Shown here: positions 32,938 to 40,910 of the stretch, piece by piece
How positions within the stretch are numbered: the stretch's first letter is position 1
How the letters are laid out: each line of letters opens with the position of its first letter
Origin: Solirubrobacterales bacterium
Lineage (GTDB): Bacteria > Actinomycetota > Thermoleophilia > Solirubrobacterales > Solirubrobacteraceae
DNA length: 48,239 nt
Direction of reading: 5' to 3'
NCBI GenBank assembly: GCA_027451345.1
Contig: DAIDJO010000017.1
Coordinates: 1-48,239, forward strand
The notes under the pieces: model-generated
Told to the model about the DNA's origin: nothing
What the model saw: only the letters and a program-made list of their open reading frames with translations
Databases searched by the model: none
Position numbers and translations under genes: made by a program

Positions 32938-33935
32938 GCTCCCCAGCGCAGGGCCGGCGTGTCGACGGGCGCGTCCCAGTACCGCTCGAGCTCGTCATCG
33001 AGCTTGAGCAGCGTGATCGAGCAGCCCTGCATCTCCAGTGAGGTGATGTAGTTGCCGATCAGGTTGCGCTCGATCCTCAGGCCGTGCGCCGCGGCGATCC
33101 TCGCCACCTCGGCGTAGACGACGTAGAGCTCGAGCAGCGGTGTGCCGCCCATGCCGTTGACGAAGGCCAGCACGCGATCGCCGGAGCGGAATGGCAGATC
33201 CTCGAGGATCGGCGTCATCAGCCGCTCGGCCACCTGCGAGGCCGGTCCAGCCTGCTCACGAAAGCGTCCGGGTTCCCCGTGGATCCCGATGCCGATCTCC
33301 ACCTCGTCCTCGGCGAGCTCGAAGCTCGGCCGCCCCGAGGCGGGCGTGACGCAGGGCGTGAGAGCCATGCCCATCGAGCGGCCCTGGGCGTTGACGCGCC
33401 GGCCGATCTCCGCCACCTCCTGCAGTGAGCGGCCCGCCTCGGCGGCGGCGCCGGCGATCTTCTCGACGAGCACGGTCACGCCCACGCCACGGCGCCCGGC
33501 CGTGTAGAGGGAGTCCTCGACGGCCACGTCGTCGTTGGTGAGGACGGTCGCCACCTCGATCCCCTCGCCGCCGGCGAGGTCGGCCGCCATCTCGAAATTG
33601 AGCACGTCGCCCGTGTAGTTCTTGACGATGTGCACGACGCCGGCGCCGCCGTCGACCGCCTTGGTCGCGGCGAGCATCTGATCGGGCGTCGGGGAGGTGA
33701 AGACCTCGCCCGGGCACGCGGCGTCGAGCATCCCGCGGCCGACATACCCTCCATGCATCGGCTCGTGACCCGAGCCACCGCCCGAGACGAGCCCAACCTT
33801 TCCACGGACCGGCGCGTCGGCTCGGACCAGCAGGTACGGGTCCAGGCTCACGCGGAGACGGTCCCCGTGCGCGGCCTGGATCCCGCGCAGAGCGTCGGCC
33901 ACGACCTGGTCCGGCGCATTGATGAGCTTCTTCAT
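32934..33935 (-). CDS. dhaK: Dihydroxyacetone kinase substrate-binding subunit
   Basis: The 333-residue product binds dihydroxyacetone covalently as a hemiaminal on His219 ([11 protein letters not shown]). Other active-site residues visible are His57 in [16 protein letters not shown] and Asp110 in [12 protein letters not shown]. The ATG at 33935 has a GGAGGGAAGAGGG run directly upstream. This is the PTS-type, not the single-chain ATP-type kinase, consistent with dhaL next and dhaM later in the operon. No glycerol dehydrogenase gene is nearby, so the dihydroxyacetone source lies elsewhere. Confidence 0.96.
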   Translation of the reverse strand: MKKLINAPDQVVADALRGIQAAHGDRLRVSLDPYLLVRADAPVRGKVGLVSGGGSGHEPMHGGYVGRGMLDAACPGEVFTSPTPDQMLAATKAVDGGAGVVHIVKNYTGDVLNFEMAADLAGGEGIEVATVLTNDDVAVEDSLYTAGRRGVGVTVLVEKIAGAAAEAGRSLQEVAEIGRRVNAQGRSMGMALTPCVTPASGRPSFELAEDEVEIGIGIHGEPGRFREQAGPASQVAERLMTPILEDLPFRSGDRVLAFVNGMGGTPLLELYVVYAEVARIAAAHGLRIERNLIGNYITSLEMQGCSITLLKLDDELERYWDAPVDTPALRWGA

Positions 33936-34026
33936 CCCTCTTCCCTCCGTCGAATGTGTCGAGCACGGGCTCCCAACGGGCGGCGGGGCATCGTCCCGCC
34001 GCCCCTCATGGGATGGGTCCGGTCCT

Positions 34027-34962
34027 CTACGCCTCCGGCTGGAACGGCAGGTCCTCCGGGTTCTCCCCCGAGCCGCGGACCCCCGGCTTCTCGCCGAGTC
34101 GCGCGATCAGGAAGTCTCGGATGCCGAAGTCATAGACCACCGAGGCGAGGGCGCCACCGATCAGCGGGCCGACGATCGGTATCCAGAAGTAGTCGTTGAT
34201 GTTCCCGTAGTCCCCCGGGAACGCCACCTTGCCCCAGCCGGCGATCAGGGCGAACATGCGCGGACCGAAGTCGCGCGCGGGGTTGATCGCGTACCCGGCG
34301 TTGGCTCCGAACGAGATGCCCACCGCCATCACGATCATGCCGACGATGAACGGCGCCATGTTGCCGGCGACCGGCAGGTTGAACTCGTCGCCGATCGCCC
34401 ACACGAAGAGCACCAGGAAGAAGGTGCCGATGATCTGGTCGACGAGCGGCCCGAGCACGTTGTGGAAGTACGGCGCCGGGAAGGTGGCGAACGTGCTGTA
34501 GGTGGCGACCGACGCCGCGGTGCCCTTGACGATGTGGTGCACCTGGTCGAAGTGGTTGATCGCGTTGTTGTAGACCAGGAACACGAGTCCGGCACCCACG
34601 AAGCAGCCCAGCACCTGGGCCGCCCAGTAGCTGGGCACCTTGCGCCACTCGATCTGCTTGCGAATCGCCGCCCCGAAGGTGACAGCCGGGTTGATGTGGG
34701 CGCCGCTGATGCCGCCGCACACATAGACGGCGAAGGTGACGGCCAGAGCCCAGCCCCAGGTGATGAGCAGCCAGTCCCCGGACGACTGCAGGGGGCCCGC
34801 AGAGCTGCGGCCCGAGCCCGTCAGCGCCCAGAGCATGGCGACCACGCCGTCGCCGAACGAAATCAGGATGAGGCAGCCGAAGAACTCGGCCCAGAGTTCG
34901 CCGATGATCCCCTTCCGCCATGCCGGGGCGGGTCGACTCCCGGCTGCGCTTACGGTTGCCAC
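34027..34962 (-). CDS. glpF: Glycerol uptake facilitator (aquaglyceroporin)
   Basis: The 311-residue membrane protein has six helices and two half-helices with NPA motifs in [15 protein letters not shown] and [15 protein letters not shown]. The Asp after the second NPAR is the mark of glycerol-conducting members. A long extracellular-type insertion (residues about 120-165) and a hydrophilic C-terminus are present. It starts with GTG at 34962 preceded by GGAGGT at a slightly short distance. It is the first gene of the operon, 92 bases before dhaK, and is reached by a roughly 150-base leader from the promoter at 35118-35146. Confidence 0.94.
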   Translation of the reverse strand: MATVSAAGSRPAPAWRKGIIGELWAEFFGCLILISFGDGVVAMLWALTGSGRSSAGPLQSSGDWLLITWGWALAVTFAVYVCGGISGAHINPAVTFGAAIRKQIEWRKVPSYWAAQVLGCFVGAGLVFLVYNNAINHFDQVHHIVKGTAASVATYSTFATFPAPYFHNVLGPLVDQIIGTFFLVLFVWAIGDEFNLPVAGNMAPFIVGMIVMAVGISFGANAGYAINPARDFGPRMFALIAGWGKVAFPGDYGNINDYFWIPIVGPLIGGALASVVYDFGIRDFLIARLGEKPGVRGSGENPEDLPFQPEA

Positions 34963-35033
34963 ACGACCTCCTTCGACGGTTGACCGATATCCAGCGGAGT
35001 CGCGGAGGGCATCTCGCCGCCGGGGCGGCAGGG

Positions 35034-35068
35034 GTCAGCCACCACCGTGCCCGCACGGGTGGGCTGAC
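35034..35068 (-). promoter_or_regulatory. Hairpin in the glpF leader
   Basis: GTCAGCC (35034-35040) pairs with GGCTGAC (35062-35068), and inside it CCGTG (35045-35049 region) pairs with CACGG (35054-35058), leaving small mismatches. On the minus strand it lies about 70 bases upstream of the glpF start and 40 bases after the predicted transcription start. It could be an attenuator or a protein site. Confidence 0.4.
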
Positions 35069-35117
35069 TCCGGCTCTCCTCGGGCGAGACGGCGTCACCG
35101 CGCCGCTCACGACGGCC

Positions 35118-35146
35118 AAGCTAATACCCGAGTACGACATTGTCAA
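35118..35146 (-). promoter_or_regulatory. Promoter of the glycerol operon
   Basis: On the minus strand a perfect TTGACA (35146-35141) is followed after exactly 17 bases by TAGCTT (35123-35118). This is the best housekeeping-sigma promoter in the window. Transcription would start near 35111. Three GTTCG pentamers lie upstream at 35152, 35172 and 35184 (20 and 12 bases apart), possible activator or repressor contacts for the divergent IclR protein. Confidence 0.7.
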
Positions 35147-35224
35147 ACTCAGTTCGTGCAGGCCGAGGCTGGTTCGCAACATCGTTCGCATCTGACGGCG
35201 TCTTCCGCGAAGATCTCACGGGAC

Positions 35225-35989
35225 GTGCCGGGGAGGATTCAGTCCATCGAGCGTGCCGCCGCGATCCTTCGGCTCCTGTCGGGGCGCTCGCGGCAGCTCG
35301 GCGTCGTCGATCTCTCCGATGAGCTCCGACTGCCGAAGGGCACCGTTCACGGGATCCTGCGCACGCTCCAGCACGTCGGCTTCGTCGAGCAGGACCCCCA
35401 GACGGGCAAGTACCGACTGGGGGCGGCGCTCCTGCACATGGGCTCGTCCTACCTCGACGGAAACGAGCTGCGCACGCGTGCGCTCAACTGGTCGGACTCG
35501 CTCGCGGCCAGGACGCAGGAGGAGGTGCGGCTGGGCACGCTGCACGAGGGCCGTGTGCTGATCGTGCACCACGTCTTCCGGCCGGACGACAGCCTGCAGA
35601 CCCTGGACGTCGGCACGCTGCTGCCCGCACATGCAACCGCGCTCGGTAAGGTGCTGCTCGCCTCCCATCCCCACGTCGCCGAGGAGCTGATCGAGGCCGG
35701 AATGCCGCGCTACACCGAGATGACGATCACCGATCCGGATCGGCTGCGGCGCGAGCTCGAGCGTGTGCGCGAGCGGGGCTGGGCGGCTGAGGCGGGCGAG
35801 CTCGACCCGCTGCGGGCCTCGATCGGGGCGCCGATCACCGACCGCACCGGCAGGACGGCGGGTGCCATGGGCATCTTCGGCGCTCCGCAGCGACTGTTCA
35901 CGTCAGGAGCGCCGCGGCCAGAGCTCCTGACCCACGTCCGCGAGCACGCCCGTGCCGTGTCGCATGAGCTGGGCGCGATCCCGTGGTAG
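35225..35989 (+). CDS. IclR-family regulator, probable GylR-like control of glycerol genes
   Basis: The GTG at 35225 gives a 254-residue product of normal family length. The winged helix-turn-helix is at residues 4-60 (RIQSIERAAAILRLLSG, then LSDELRLPKGTVHGILRTLQ), followed by the IclR effector domain with GTLHEGRVLIVHHV, LLPAHATALGKVLLA and GELDPLRASIGAPI. In Streptomyces the IclR protein GylR controls glycerol genes in response to glycerol or glycerol 3-phosphate. Here the gene is divergent from glpF (262-base gap) and 4 bases upstream of a second glycerol kinase frame. Regulation of both units is inferred from position. Confidence 0.88.
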   Translation: MPGRIQSIERAAAILRLLSGRSRQLGVVDLSDELRLPKGTVHGILRTLQHVGFVEQDPQTGKYRLGAALLHMGSSYLDGNELRTRALNWSDSLAARTQEEVRLGTLHEGRVLIVHHVFRPDDSLQTLDVGTLLPAHATALGKVLLASHPHVAEELIEAGMPRYTEMTITDPDRLRRELERVRERGWAAEAGELDPLRASIGAPITDRTGRTAGAMGIFGAPQRLFTSGAPRPELLTHVREHARAVSHELGAIPW

Positions 35990-35993
35990 GCCG

Positions 35994-36050
35994 ATGAGGT
36001 AACGCTACGTCGCCGGCGTCGACCAGGGCACCGCCTCGTCACGCTGCCTG
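35994..36050 (+). other. Disrupted 5' end of the second glycerol kinase
   Basis: An ATG at 35994, 4 bases after the IclR stop, is in frame with the kinase but reads ATG-AGG-TAA. The codons after the TAA (36003-36050) still encode the conserved ATP loop [16 protein letters not shown]. Removing TAACGC would restore an intact start. No other ATG, GTG or TTG lies between the TAA and 36051. Confidence 0.7.
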
Positions 36051-37493
36051 GTGTTCGATCATGCCGGCCGCATCGTCTCGGTGGCGCAGAAGGAGCACCG
36101 CCACATCCATCCGCGACCGGGGTGGGTCGAGCACGATCCCGAGGAGATCTGGTCAAACGTTCAGCAGGTGGTCCACCAGGCGCTGCACGACGCGGGTCTG
36201 CAACCGCGTGACCTGGCCGCGCTCGGGATCGCCAACCAGCGGGAGACGACGATCGTCTGGGAGCGCGAGAGCGGGCGGCCGGTGCACCAGGCGATCAACT
36301 GGCAGGACACGCGTACGGAGGGGCTCCTGCGTCAGCTCGCTGCGAGCCCCGGAGCGGACCGGACGCGCGAGCTCTCGGGACTTCCGCTCGCGAGCTACTT
36401 CTCCGGGCCAAAGCTCCGCTGGCTGCTGGACAACGTTCCCGGGCTGCGGGAGCGGGCGGCTGCGGGCGATCTGCTGTTCGGCACGATGGATTCCTGGCTG
36501 ATCTGGCGCATGACCGGCCGGCATCTGACCGACGTGACGAACGCCAGCCGCACGCTGCTGATGAATCTCCACACGCTGGCCTGGGATGACGAGCTGGTCG
36601 AGTTGCTCGGTGTCCCACCCGGGATGCTCCCCGAGATCCGCCCCTCCGCCGAGGTCTACGGCGAGGCTCGCGGGGAGCTCGCGGGGGTTCCCATCGCCGC
36701 CGCGCTGGGCGACCAGCAGGCGGCCCTGTTCGGTCAGACCTGCTTCGACGTCGGCGATGCCAAGTGCACCTACGGGACCGGAAGCTTCATGCTGCTCAAC
36801 ACCGGTCAGCGGCCGGTCCGATCCGAGCGCGGACTGCTCACCACCGTCTGCGCGCGGGTCGGCGATGAGGCGCCGACGTACGCGCTCGAGGGCTCGATCG
36901 CGGTCACCGGCTCGCTGGTCCAGTGGGTTCGGGACAACCTCGAACTGATCGGCTCCGCGCCGGAGATCGAGACGCTCGCCCGGACCGTCGAGGACAGTGG
37001 CGGCTGCTATTTCGTGCCCGCCTTCTCGGGCCTGTACGCGCCCCACTGGCGAAGCGACGCCCGCGGCGTGATCACCGGCCTGACGGGCTACATCACGAAG
37101 GCTCACCTGGCGCGCGCCGTGCTCGAGGCCACCGCCTGGCAAACCCGGGAGGTGCTCGACGCGATGACCTCGGACGCGGGCATCGAGCTCAGCACGCTGC
37201 GCGTCGACGGTGGGATGACGGCGAACAACCTCCTGATGCAGTTCCTCGCCGACGTGCTGAACGTCGGCGTCGTGCGCCCGATCGTCGCCGAGAATGTCTC
37301 CCTCGGCGCGGCCTACGCCGCCGGTCTCGCGGTCGGCTTCTGGGAGAGCCGCGAGGAGCTCCGGGCCAACTGGCATATCGCCGCGCAGTGGCTCCCGAAC
37401 ATGGAGCCCGATCGCCGCGACCGCGGCTATCGCAAGTGGTGCAAGGCGGTCGAGCGCTCCGTCGGATGGCTCGACGAGGACGATGAGGTGTAG
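36051..37493 (+). CDS. glpK: Second glycerol kinase, N-terminus interrupted
   Basis: From the first usable start, GTG at 36051, the product has 480 residues and is a clear Glp[82 protein letters not shown] and [19 protein letters not shown]. It lacks the first strand with DQGTASSR, which is encoded just upstream but behind an in-frame TAA at 36000-36002. Without that ATP phosphate loop the protein should be inactive; so the gene is a recent pseudogene, is rescued by read-through or an unusual start, or carries a sequencing error. It follows the IclR gene and would be its co-transcribed partner. Identity to the intact copy is moderate, so the two are not a recent duplication. Confidence 0.85.
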   Translation: MFDHAGRIVSVAQKEHRHIHPRPGWVEHDPEEIWSNVQQVVHQALHDAGLQPRDLAALGIANQRETTIVWERESGRPVHQAINWQDTRTEGLLRQLAASPGADRTRELSGLPLASYFSGPKLRWLLDNVPGLRERAAAGDLLFGTMDSWLIWRMTGRHLTDVTNASRTLLMNLHTLAWDDELVELLGVPPGMLPEIRPSAEVYGEARGELAGVPIAAALGDQQAALFGQTCFDVGDAKCTYGTGSFMLLNTGQRPVRSERGLLTTVCARVGDEAPTYALEGSIAVTGSLVQWVRDNLELIGSAPEIETLARTVEDSGGCYFVPAFSGLYAPHWRSDARGVITGLTGYITKAHLARAVLEATAWQTREVLDAMTSDAGIELSTLRVDGGMTANNLLMQFLADVLNVGVVRPIVAENVSLGAAYAAGLAVGFWESREELRANWHIAAQWLPNMEPDRRDRGYRKWCKAVERSVGWLDEDDEV

Positions 37494-37520
37494 TCGCTCC
37501 GGGCGCGCGACCGCTCGAGG

Positions 37521-38420
37521 CTAGTCCGACTCCGAGTCGCCGCCGGTGATCCGGCGGCGGTGGTAGGGGGAGAGCGCCGGCGTGCCGCCCTCGAAGAACT
37601 CCTGCACGCGCTCGATCAGCGCCGCCGTGTCCGCCTGCGGCGGGATCGGGTCCCCGAACGTCACCTCGACCCGGTGGCGCCGAGAGAAGAGCCGGCCGCG
37701 CAGGCGCTTGGGCCAGACCGCGCCGGGCGGCATCGCCGCGGCGGTGCCGGTGACCCGGATGGGGACGATCGAGAGGTTGTGGTGGGAGGCGAGGACGGCG
37801 GCGCCCCGCCGGACGCGCCCGGTGCCGTTGCCGTGATGCTTGCGGCTGCCCTCGGGATAGAGGAGCAGGTTCCAGCCCTCGTCGAGCAGCCGGTCGAGGT
37901 GGCTCGCGCCCTTCGTCCCGCCGCCACCGCCCCGCCGATCGACCGGCACGGTGTTGAAGAGCAGCGACGCGAGCCAGGCGGTGATCCGGTAGCGGTAGAA
38001 GTAATCGGCCGCCGCCGCCACCGCCGTGCGCTTGCGCAGCCGGCGCGGCAGCGCGGAGAGGATGATCGGGGTGTCCATGTGGCTGGCGTGGTTGGCCACG
38101 AGGATCACGGGCCCCTTCAGGTGCGCGAGCTTCTCGAAGCCGGATGCGCGCCGCGCCGCGTAGTGGTCGAGGATCGGGTTCATGACGAACTGCATGAAGC
38201 GCTCGCGGATCCAGGTCGCCGGTGCCGAGCGGGCCCAGCGGACATCGAGCCGCTCGACCGCGACGCGCAGCTGATGGGCTCGCTCCGGCGCCTGCTCGGC
38301 CACGTCGCGGGCGGCGTCGATGATGCGCTGCTGGCTCTCCCGGGCCGCCTCGACAGCGGCGTCCCGCATGCGATCGCGCATCGGAGACTCGGTGCTCGTT
38401 CGGCGGCGAAACGACGGCAT
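37521..38420 (-). CDS. 1-acyl-sn-glycerol-3-phosphate acyltransferase (PlsC family)
   Basis: The 299-residue product has the LPLAT/PlsC catalytic blocks: ILVANHASHMDTPIILSALP (HX4D), FNTVPVDRRGGGGG, NLLLYPEGSRK and IVPIRVTGTAAAMPPGAVWP. It would acylate lysophosphatidic acid at the inner membrane to give phosphatidic acid. The N-terminal 70 residues are helical and charged. ACAGGAA lies just before the ATG at 38420. It is last in the PPOX-patatin-plsC row and convergent with the second glpK, with only 27 bases between stops. Related acyltransferases act on other lysolipids, so specificity is not certain. Confidence 0.9.
   Translation of the reverse strand: MPSFRRRTSTESPMRDRMRDAAVEAARESQQRIIDAARDVAEQAPERAHQLRVAVERLDVRWARSAPATWIRERFMQFVMNPILDHYAARRASGFEKLAHLKGPVILVANHASHMDTPIILSALPRRLRKRTAVAAAADYFYRYRITAWLASLLFNTVPVDRRGGGGGTKGASHLDRLLDEGWNLLLYPEGSRKHHGNGTGRVRRGAAVLASHHNLSIVPIRVTGTAAAMPPGAVWPKRLRGRLFSRRHRVEVTFGDPIPPQADTAALIERVQEFFEGGTPALSPYHRRRITGGDSESD
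37538..37559. terminator. 9-bp hairpin between convergent glpK2 and plsC
   Basis: CGCCGCCGG (37538-37546) pairs with CCGGCGGCG (37551-37559) around TGAT. It lies within the last codons of plsC and 45 bases after the glpK2 stop, where it could end the plus-strand transcript. Confidence 0.4.
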
Positions 38421-38516
38421 GGTTCCTGTACCCCCGCGGGTGACGCCCGTTACAGCGCGGCGGAGGGCCCGACGCCGGTCGGGACGCCGCTCGGCCCGCT
38501 GGCCGGCGGCGTGCGG

Positions 38517-39569
38517 TCAGTGGAACGCTCGGGGAACGCTCACCACCTCCGGGTCGGCGCCCTCGAGCGCCATCCAGGCGGCGCGGAAGCCGTGGCCGGC
38601 GGCCGCGGCCATGGCCGCGGCCCGGTTCTCCATCTGCCCGATCAGCGGGGCCCCCGCCGGGGGTCGGATGACCGCCACCCGCGGGCGCGCGTCGGGATCG
38701 CGCGCCGCCCGGGCGAGCTCCGCCGTGAGCGCGTCGTAGCGGGCCGAGCGCGAGAGCCGCAGCTCGACGAGCGCGGGGTTGAACCGCATGAGGTAGCGGT
38801 CGGTGAGGCTGGCCACCCCGCTTGAGAGCGGGGTGTGGGCGATCCCGTGCGGGCGCGTCTGCAGCACGAGCAGGTCGGTCGCGGTCCGCCGCGACACGTG
38901 CACCGGGATCGATTCCGCCAGCGTCGCGTCGAAGAGCCGGTGGCCTCGGAAGCTCACGGGCCCTCCGGCCAGCCACGGCAGCCTCGCGGAGGCGAGCATC
39001 GCGGCCCGGATCTCGGCGTCGTCGCGCAGGTCCGCGAGGTCGACGATCTGGGCGGTATCGACATCGGTCGCCGTGCAGTGGAGCGCGATCGCGCTCCCCA
39101 GGATGCGGTCGGTCCGCAGCGGCCGCTGCGTCCGCCACACCTCGTTGACGACGTAGTCCATGTTGAACAGCGACTCCCCGCGCAGCACCCGGCGCAGGCT
39201 CACGAACGCCGGGTTGCCGAACCCGTGCTGGTAGAGGCCGGTCAGATAGGAGGCCTGGCCGGCGAGCAGGAACGCGGCGTTGAACGCGCCGGCCGACGCG
39301 CCGTGGACCTCGTCGAACGCGTCGGTGAACCCGAGCTGCTCGAGCGCGGCGGCCATCCCCGCCGAGACGATGCCGCGCATCCCCCCGCCCTCGATGACGA
39401 GCGCGACGCGCCGGCCGTCCTCGCGCGCCCCGGGCCGGGAGCCGTGCTCGCGCCGGCGCCGGAGGAGCTCCACGACCGGATGCTCGCGCTGGTCCTCGCC
39501 GCGCAGCGGCGCGCTGGGGAGGAGCGGGTCGGCGGCGAATCGGCGCAGGCTGGAGAGTCGCAGGCTCAT
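38517..39569 (-). CDS. Patatin-like phospholipase
   Basis: The 350-residue product has the patatin Ser-Asp dyad fold: oxyanion loop VIEGGGMRGIVSAGM, nucleophile elbow VHGASAGAFNAAF (GxSxG) and the Asp in RLFDATLAESIPVHV, where the usual DGG/DGA is DAT. ASARLPWLAGG is also conserved. No signal peptide is seen. The first 50 residues are Arg-rich and variable. It probably hydrolyses acyl esters of phospholipids or lysolipids. It stands between a PPOX gene (36 bases upstream) and plsC (96 bases downstream), which suggests phospholipid remodelling. A bacterial patatin clade with unknown substrates is the safer label. Confidence 0.9.
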   Translation of the reverse strand: MSLRLSSLRRFAADPLLPSAPLRGEDQREHPVVELLRRRREHGSRPGAREDGRRVALVIEGGGMRGIVSAGMAAALEQLGFTDAFDEVHGASAGAFNAAFLLAGQASYLTGLYQHGFGNPAFVSLRRVLRGESLFNMDYVVNEVWRTQRPLRTDRILGSAIALHCTATDVDTAQIVDLADLRDDAEIRAAMLASARLPWLAGGPVSFRGHRLFDATLAESIPVHVSRRTATDLLVLQTRPHGIAHTPLSSGVASLTDRYLMRFNPALVELRLSRSARYDALTAELARAARDPDARPRVAVIRPPAGAPLIGQMENRAAAMAAAAGHGFRAAWMALEGADPEVVSVPRAFH

Positions 39570-39605
39570 GCGGCGGGAACGCGGGGCTCGGTCTCGACGG
39601 CCGGA

Positions 39606-40001
39606 TCAGTGGTGCATGTCGACGGCGTACACGTTCACCGGCTCGATCGTCACGACGAGCCGCTCGTCGCCCGGCGCGTCGTAGGCCGTCAGGTCCGCGC
39701 CGTACTTCGCGCCGACCCGCTGGGCGAACGCCCGGTCGGGGTCGGGCTGCGCCCGTGCCATCCCCCGAACCTCGAGGTAGCGCATCGGGTCGGCCGGGTC
39801 GACGATCAGCAGGCTGACCTGCGGGCGTCTCAGCAGGTTCCTGGTCTTCAGGCGCGAGGTGTTGAGCGACAGTCGGAGCTCGCCCCCGTCGTGCAGGAAC
39901 CAGATGAGCGTGGACTGCGGGAACCCGTCGCCGCCGATCGTCGTCAGTGAGGCGATCGGCGCGTCGAGCAGGTCCTGATGGGAATCGGGAAACATCGCCA
40001 T
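39606..40001 (-). CDS. PPOX-class flavin/F420-dependent oxidoreductase
   Basis: The 131-residue product has the split-barrel fold of pyridoxamine-phosphate oxidase relatives. Typical segments are ASLTTIGGDGFPQSTLIWFL, LRLSLNTSRLKTRNLLRRP and VSLLIVDPADPMRYLEVRG. Such small actinobacterial proteins mostly bind F420 or FMN; the Lys-Thr-Arg-Asn-Leu region favours an F420-type member but does not prove it. The start may be at M1 or M3 of MAMFPDS. The SDR gene on the other strand starts only 29 bases away, leaving no room for two separate promoters. Confidence 0.88.
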   Translation of the reverse strand: MAMFPDSHQDLLDAPIASLTTIGGDGFPQSTLIWFLHDGGELRLSLNTSRLKTRNLLRRPQVSLLIVDPADPMRYLEVRGMARAQPDPDRAFAQRVGAKYGADLTAYDAPGDERLVVTIEPVNVYAVDMHH

Positions 40002-40030
40002 TGCGTCATTGTTGCGAGAGGATGTGTTCC

Positions 40031-40909
40031 ATGCCCAACTTCTCCACCGCCGATGTGCCGGACCTCCCGGGCCGCCGGGTGATCATCACCGGGGCCAACA
40101 GCGGGATCGGCCGCGCCGCCGCCCGCGCGCTCGCCGCCGCGGGTGCCCAGGTGACCCTCGCCGTCCGCAGCCTCGACCGGGGGCGTGCGGCGGCCGCGGA
40201 CATCGCCGGCAAAACCGAGGTGCGCGAGCTCGACCTCGCCGATCTCGCCTCGGTGCGGGCCTTCGCCGCCGCGTGGGAGGGCGAGATCCACCTGCTGATC
40301 AACAACGCGGGGGTGATGATCCCGCCGTTGAGCCGCACCGCCGACGGCTTCGAGCTGCAGTTCGGGACCAACCACCTCGGGCACTTCGCGCTGACCAACC
40401 TGCTGCTCCCGCACGTCACGGGTCGGGTCGTGACCGTCTCCTCGACGGCGCACCGGCTCGGGCGGATCGACCTTGATGACCTGGGCTGGGAGCGGCGTCG
40501 GTACCGACGCTGGCAGGCGTACGGCGATTCGAAGCTCGCCAACCTGCTCTTCGCCGCCGAGCTCCAGCGCTGCCTCACCGCGACCAACTCACCGGTTCTG
40601 TCCATGGCCGCGCACCCCGGCTACGCCGCGACCAACCTGCAGTCGCACTCCGGCAGCCGCCTCTGGGACTCGCTCGGCGGGGTCAGCAGCTCGATCTTCG
40701 CCCAGAGCGAGAGCGCCGGCGCGCTGCCCACCCTCTACGCCGCCGTGGCCGACCTCCCGGGCGGCAGCTACGCGGGTCCGGGCGGATGGCGTGAGATCCG
40801 CGGCGCGCCCCGTCTCGTCGGGCGCTCCGCCCGCGCTCAGGATCCGGAGCTCGCCCGCCGCCTCTGGGAGGTCAGCGAGCGGCTGACCGGCACGAGCTTC
40901 CCTCTCTGA
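40031..40909 (+). CDS. Short-chain dehydrogenase/reductase
   Basis: The 292-residue product is an SDR similar to retinol-dehydrogenase-like members. It shows ITGANSGIGRAAARALA (NADP-type Rossmann), LLINNAGVM, GTNHLGHFALTNLLLP, VTVSSTAHRLG and the catalytic YGDSKLANLLF (Tyr-x3-Lys), then HPGYAATNLQ. The substrate is unknown. The ATG at 40031 has GAGAGG 9 bases upstream; an ATG at 40022 adds three residues. It is convergent with the transglutaminase-like gene, the stops being separated by a single base. Confidence 0.9.
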   Translation: MPNFSTADVPDLPGRRVIITGANSGIGRAAARALAAAGAQVTLAVRSLDRGRAAAADIAGKTEVRELDLADLASVRAFAAAWEGEIHLLINNAGVMIPPLSRTADGFELQFGTNHLGHFALTNLLLPHVTGRVVTVSSTAHRLGRIDLDDLGWERRRYRRWQAYGDSKLANLLFAAELQRCLTATNSPVLSMAAHPGYAATNLQSHSGSRLWDSLGGVSSSIFAQSESAGALPTLYAAVADLPGGSYAGPGGWREIRGAPRLVGRSARAQDPELARRLWEVSERLTGTSFPL

Positions 40910-40910
40910 G

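Noticed and set aside
30829-33051. 740-codon plus-strand frame opposite glpK and dhaL
   Set aside because: Spans two genuine genes on the other strand and has shadow-type composition.
37189-39138. 649-codon minus-strand frame crossing glpK2, plsC and patatin
   Set aside because: Arg/Ala/Gly-rich shadow in another frame of genuine genes.
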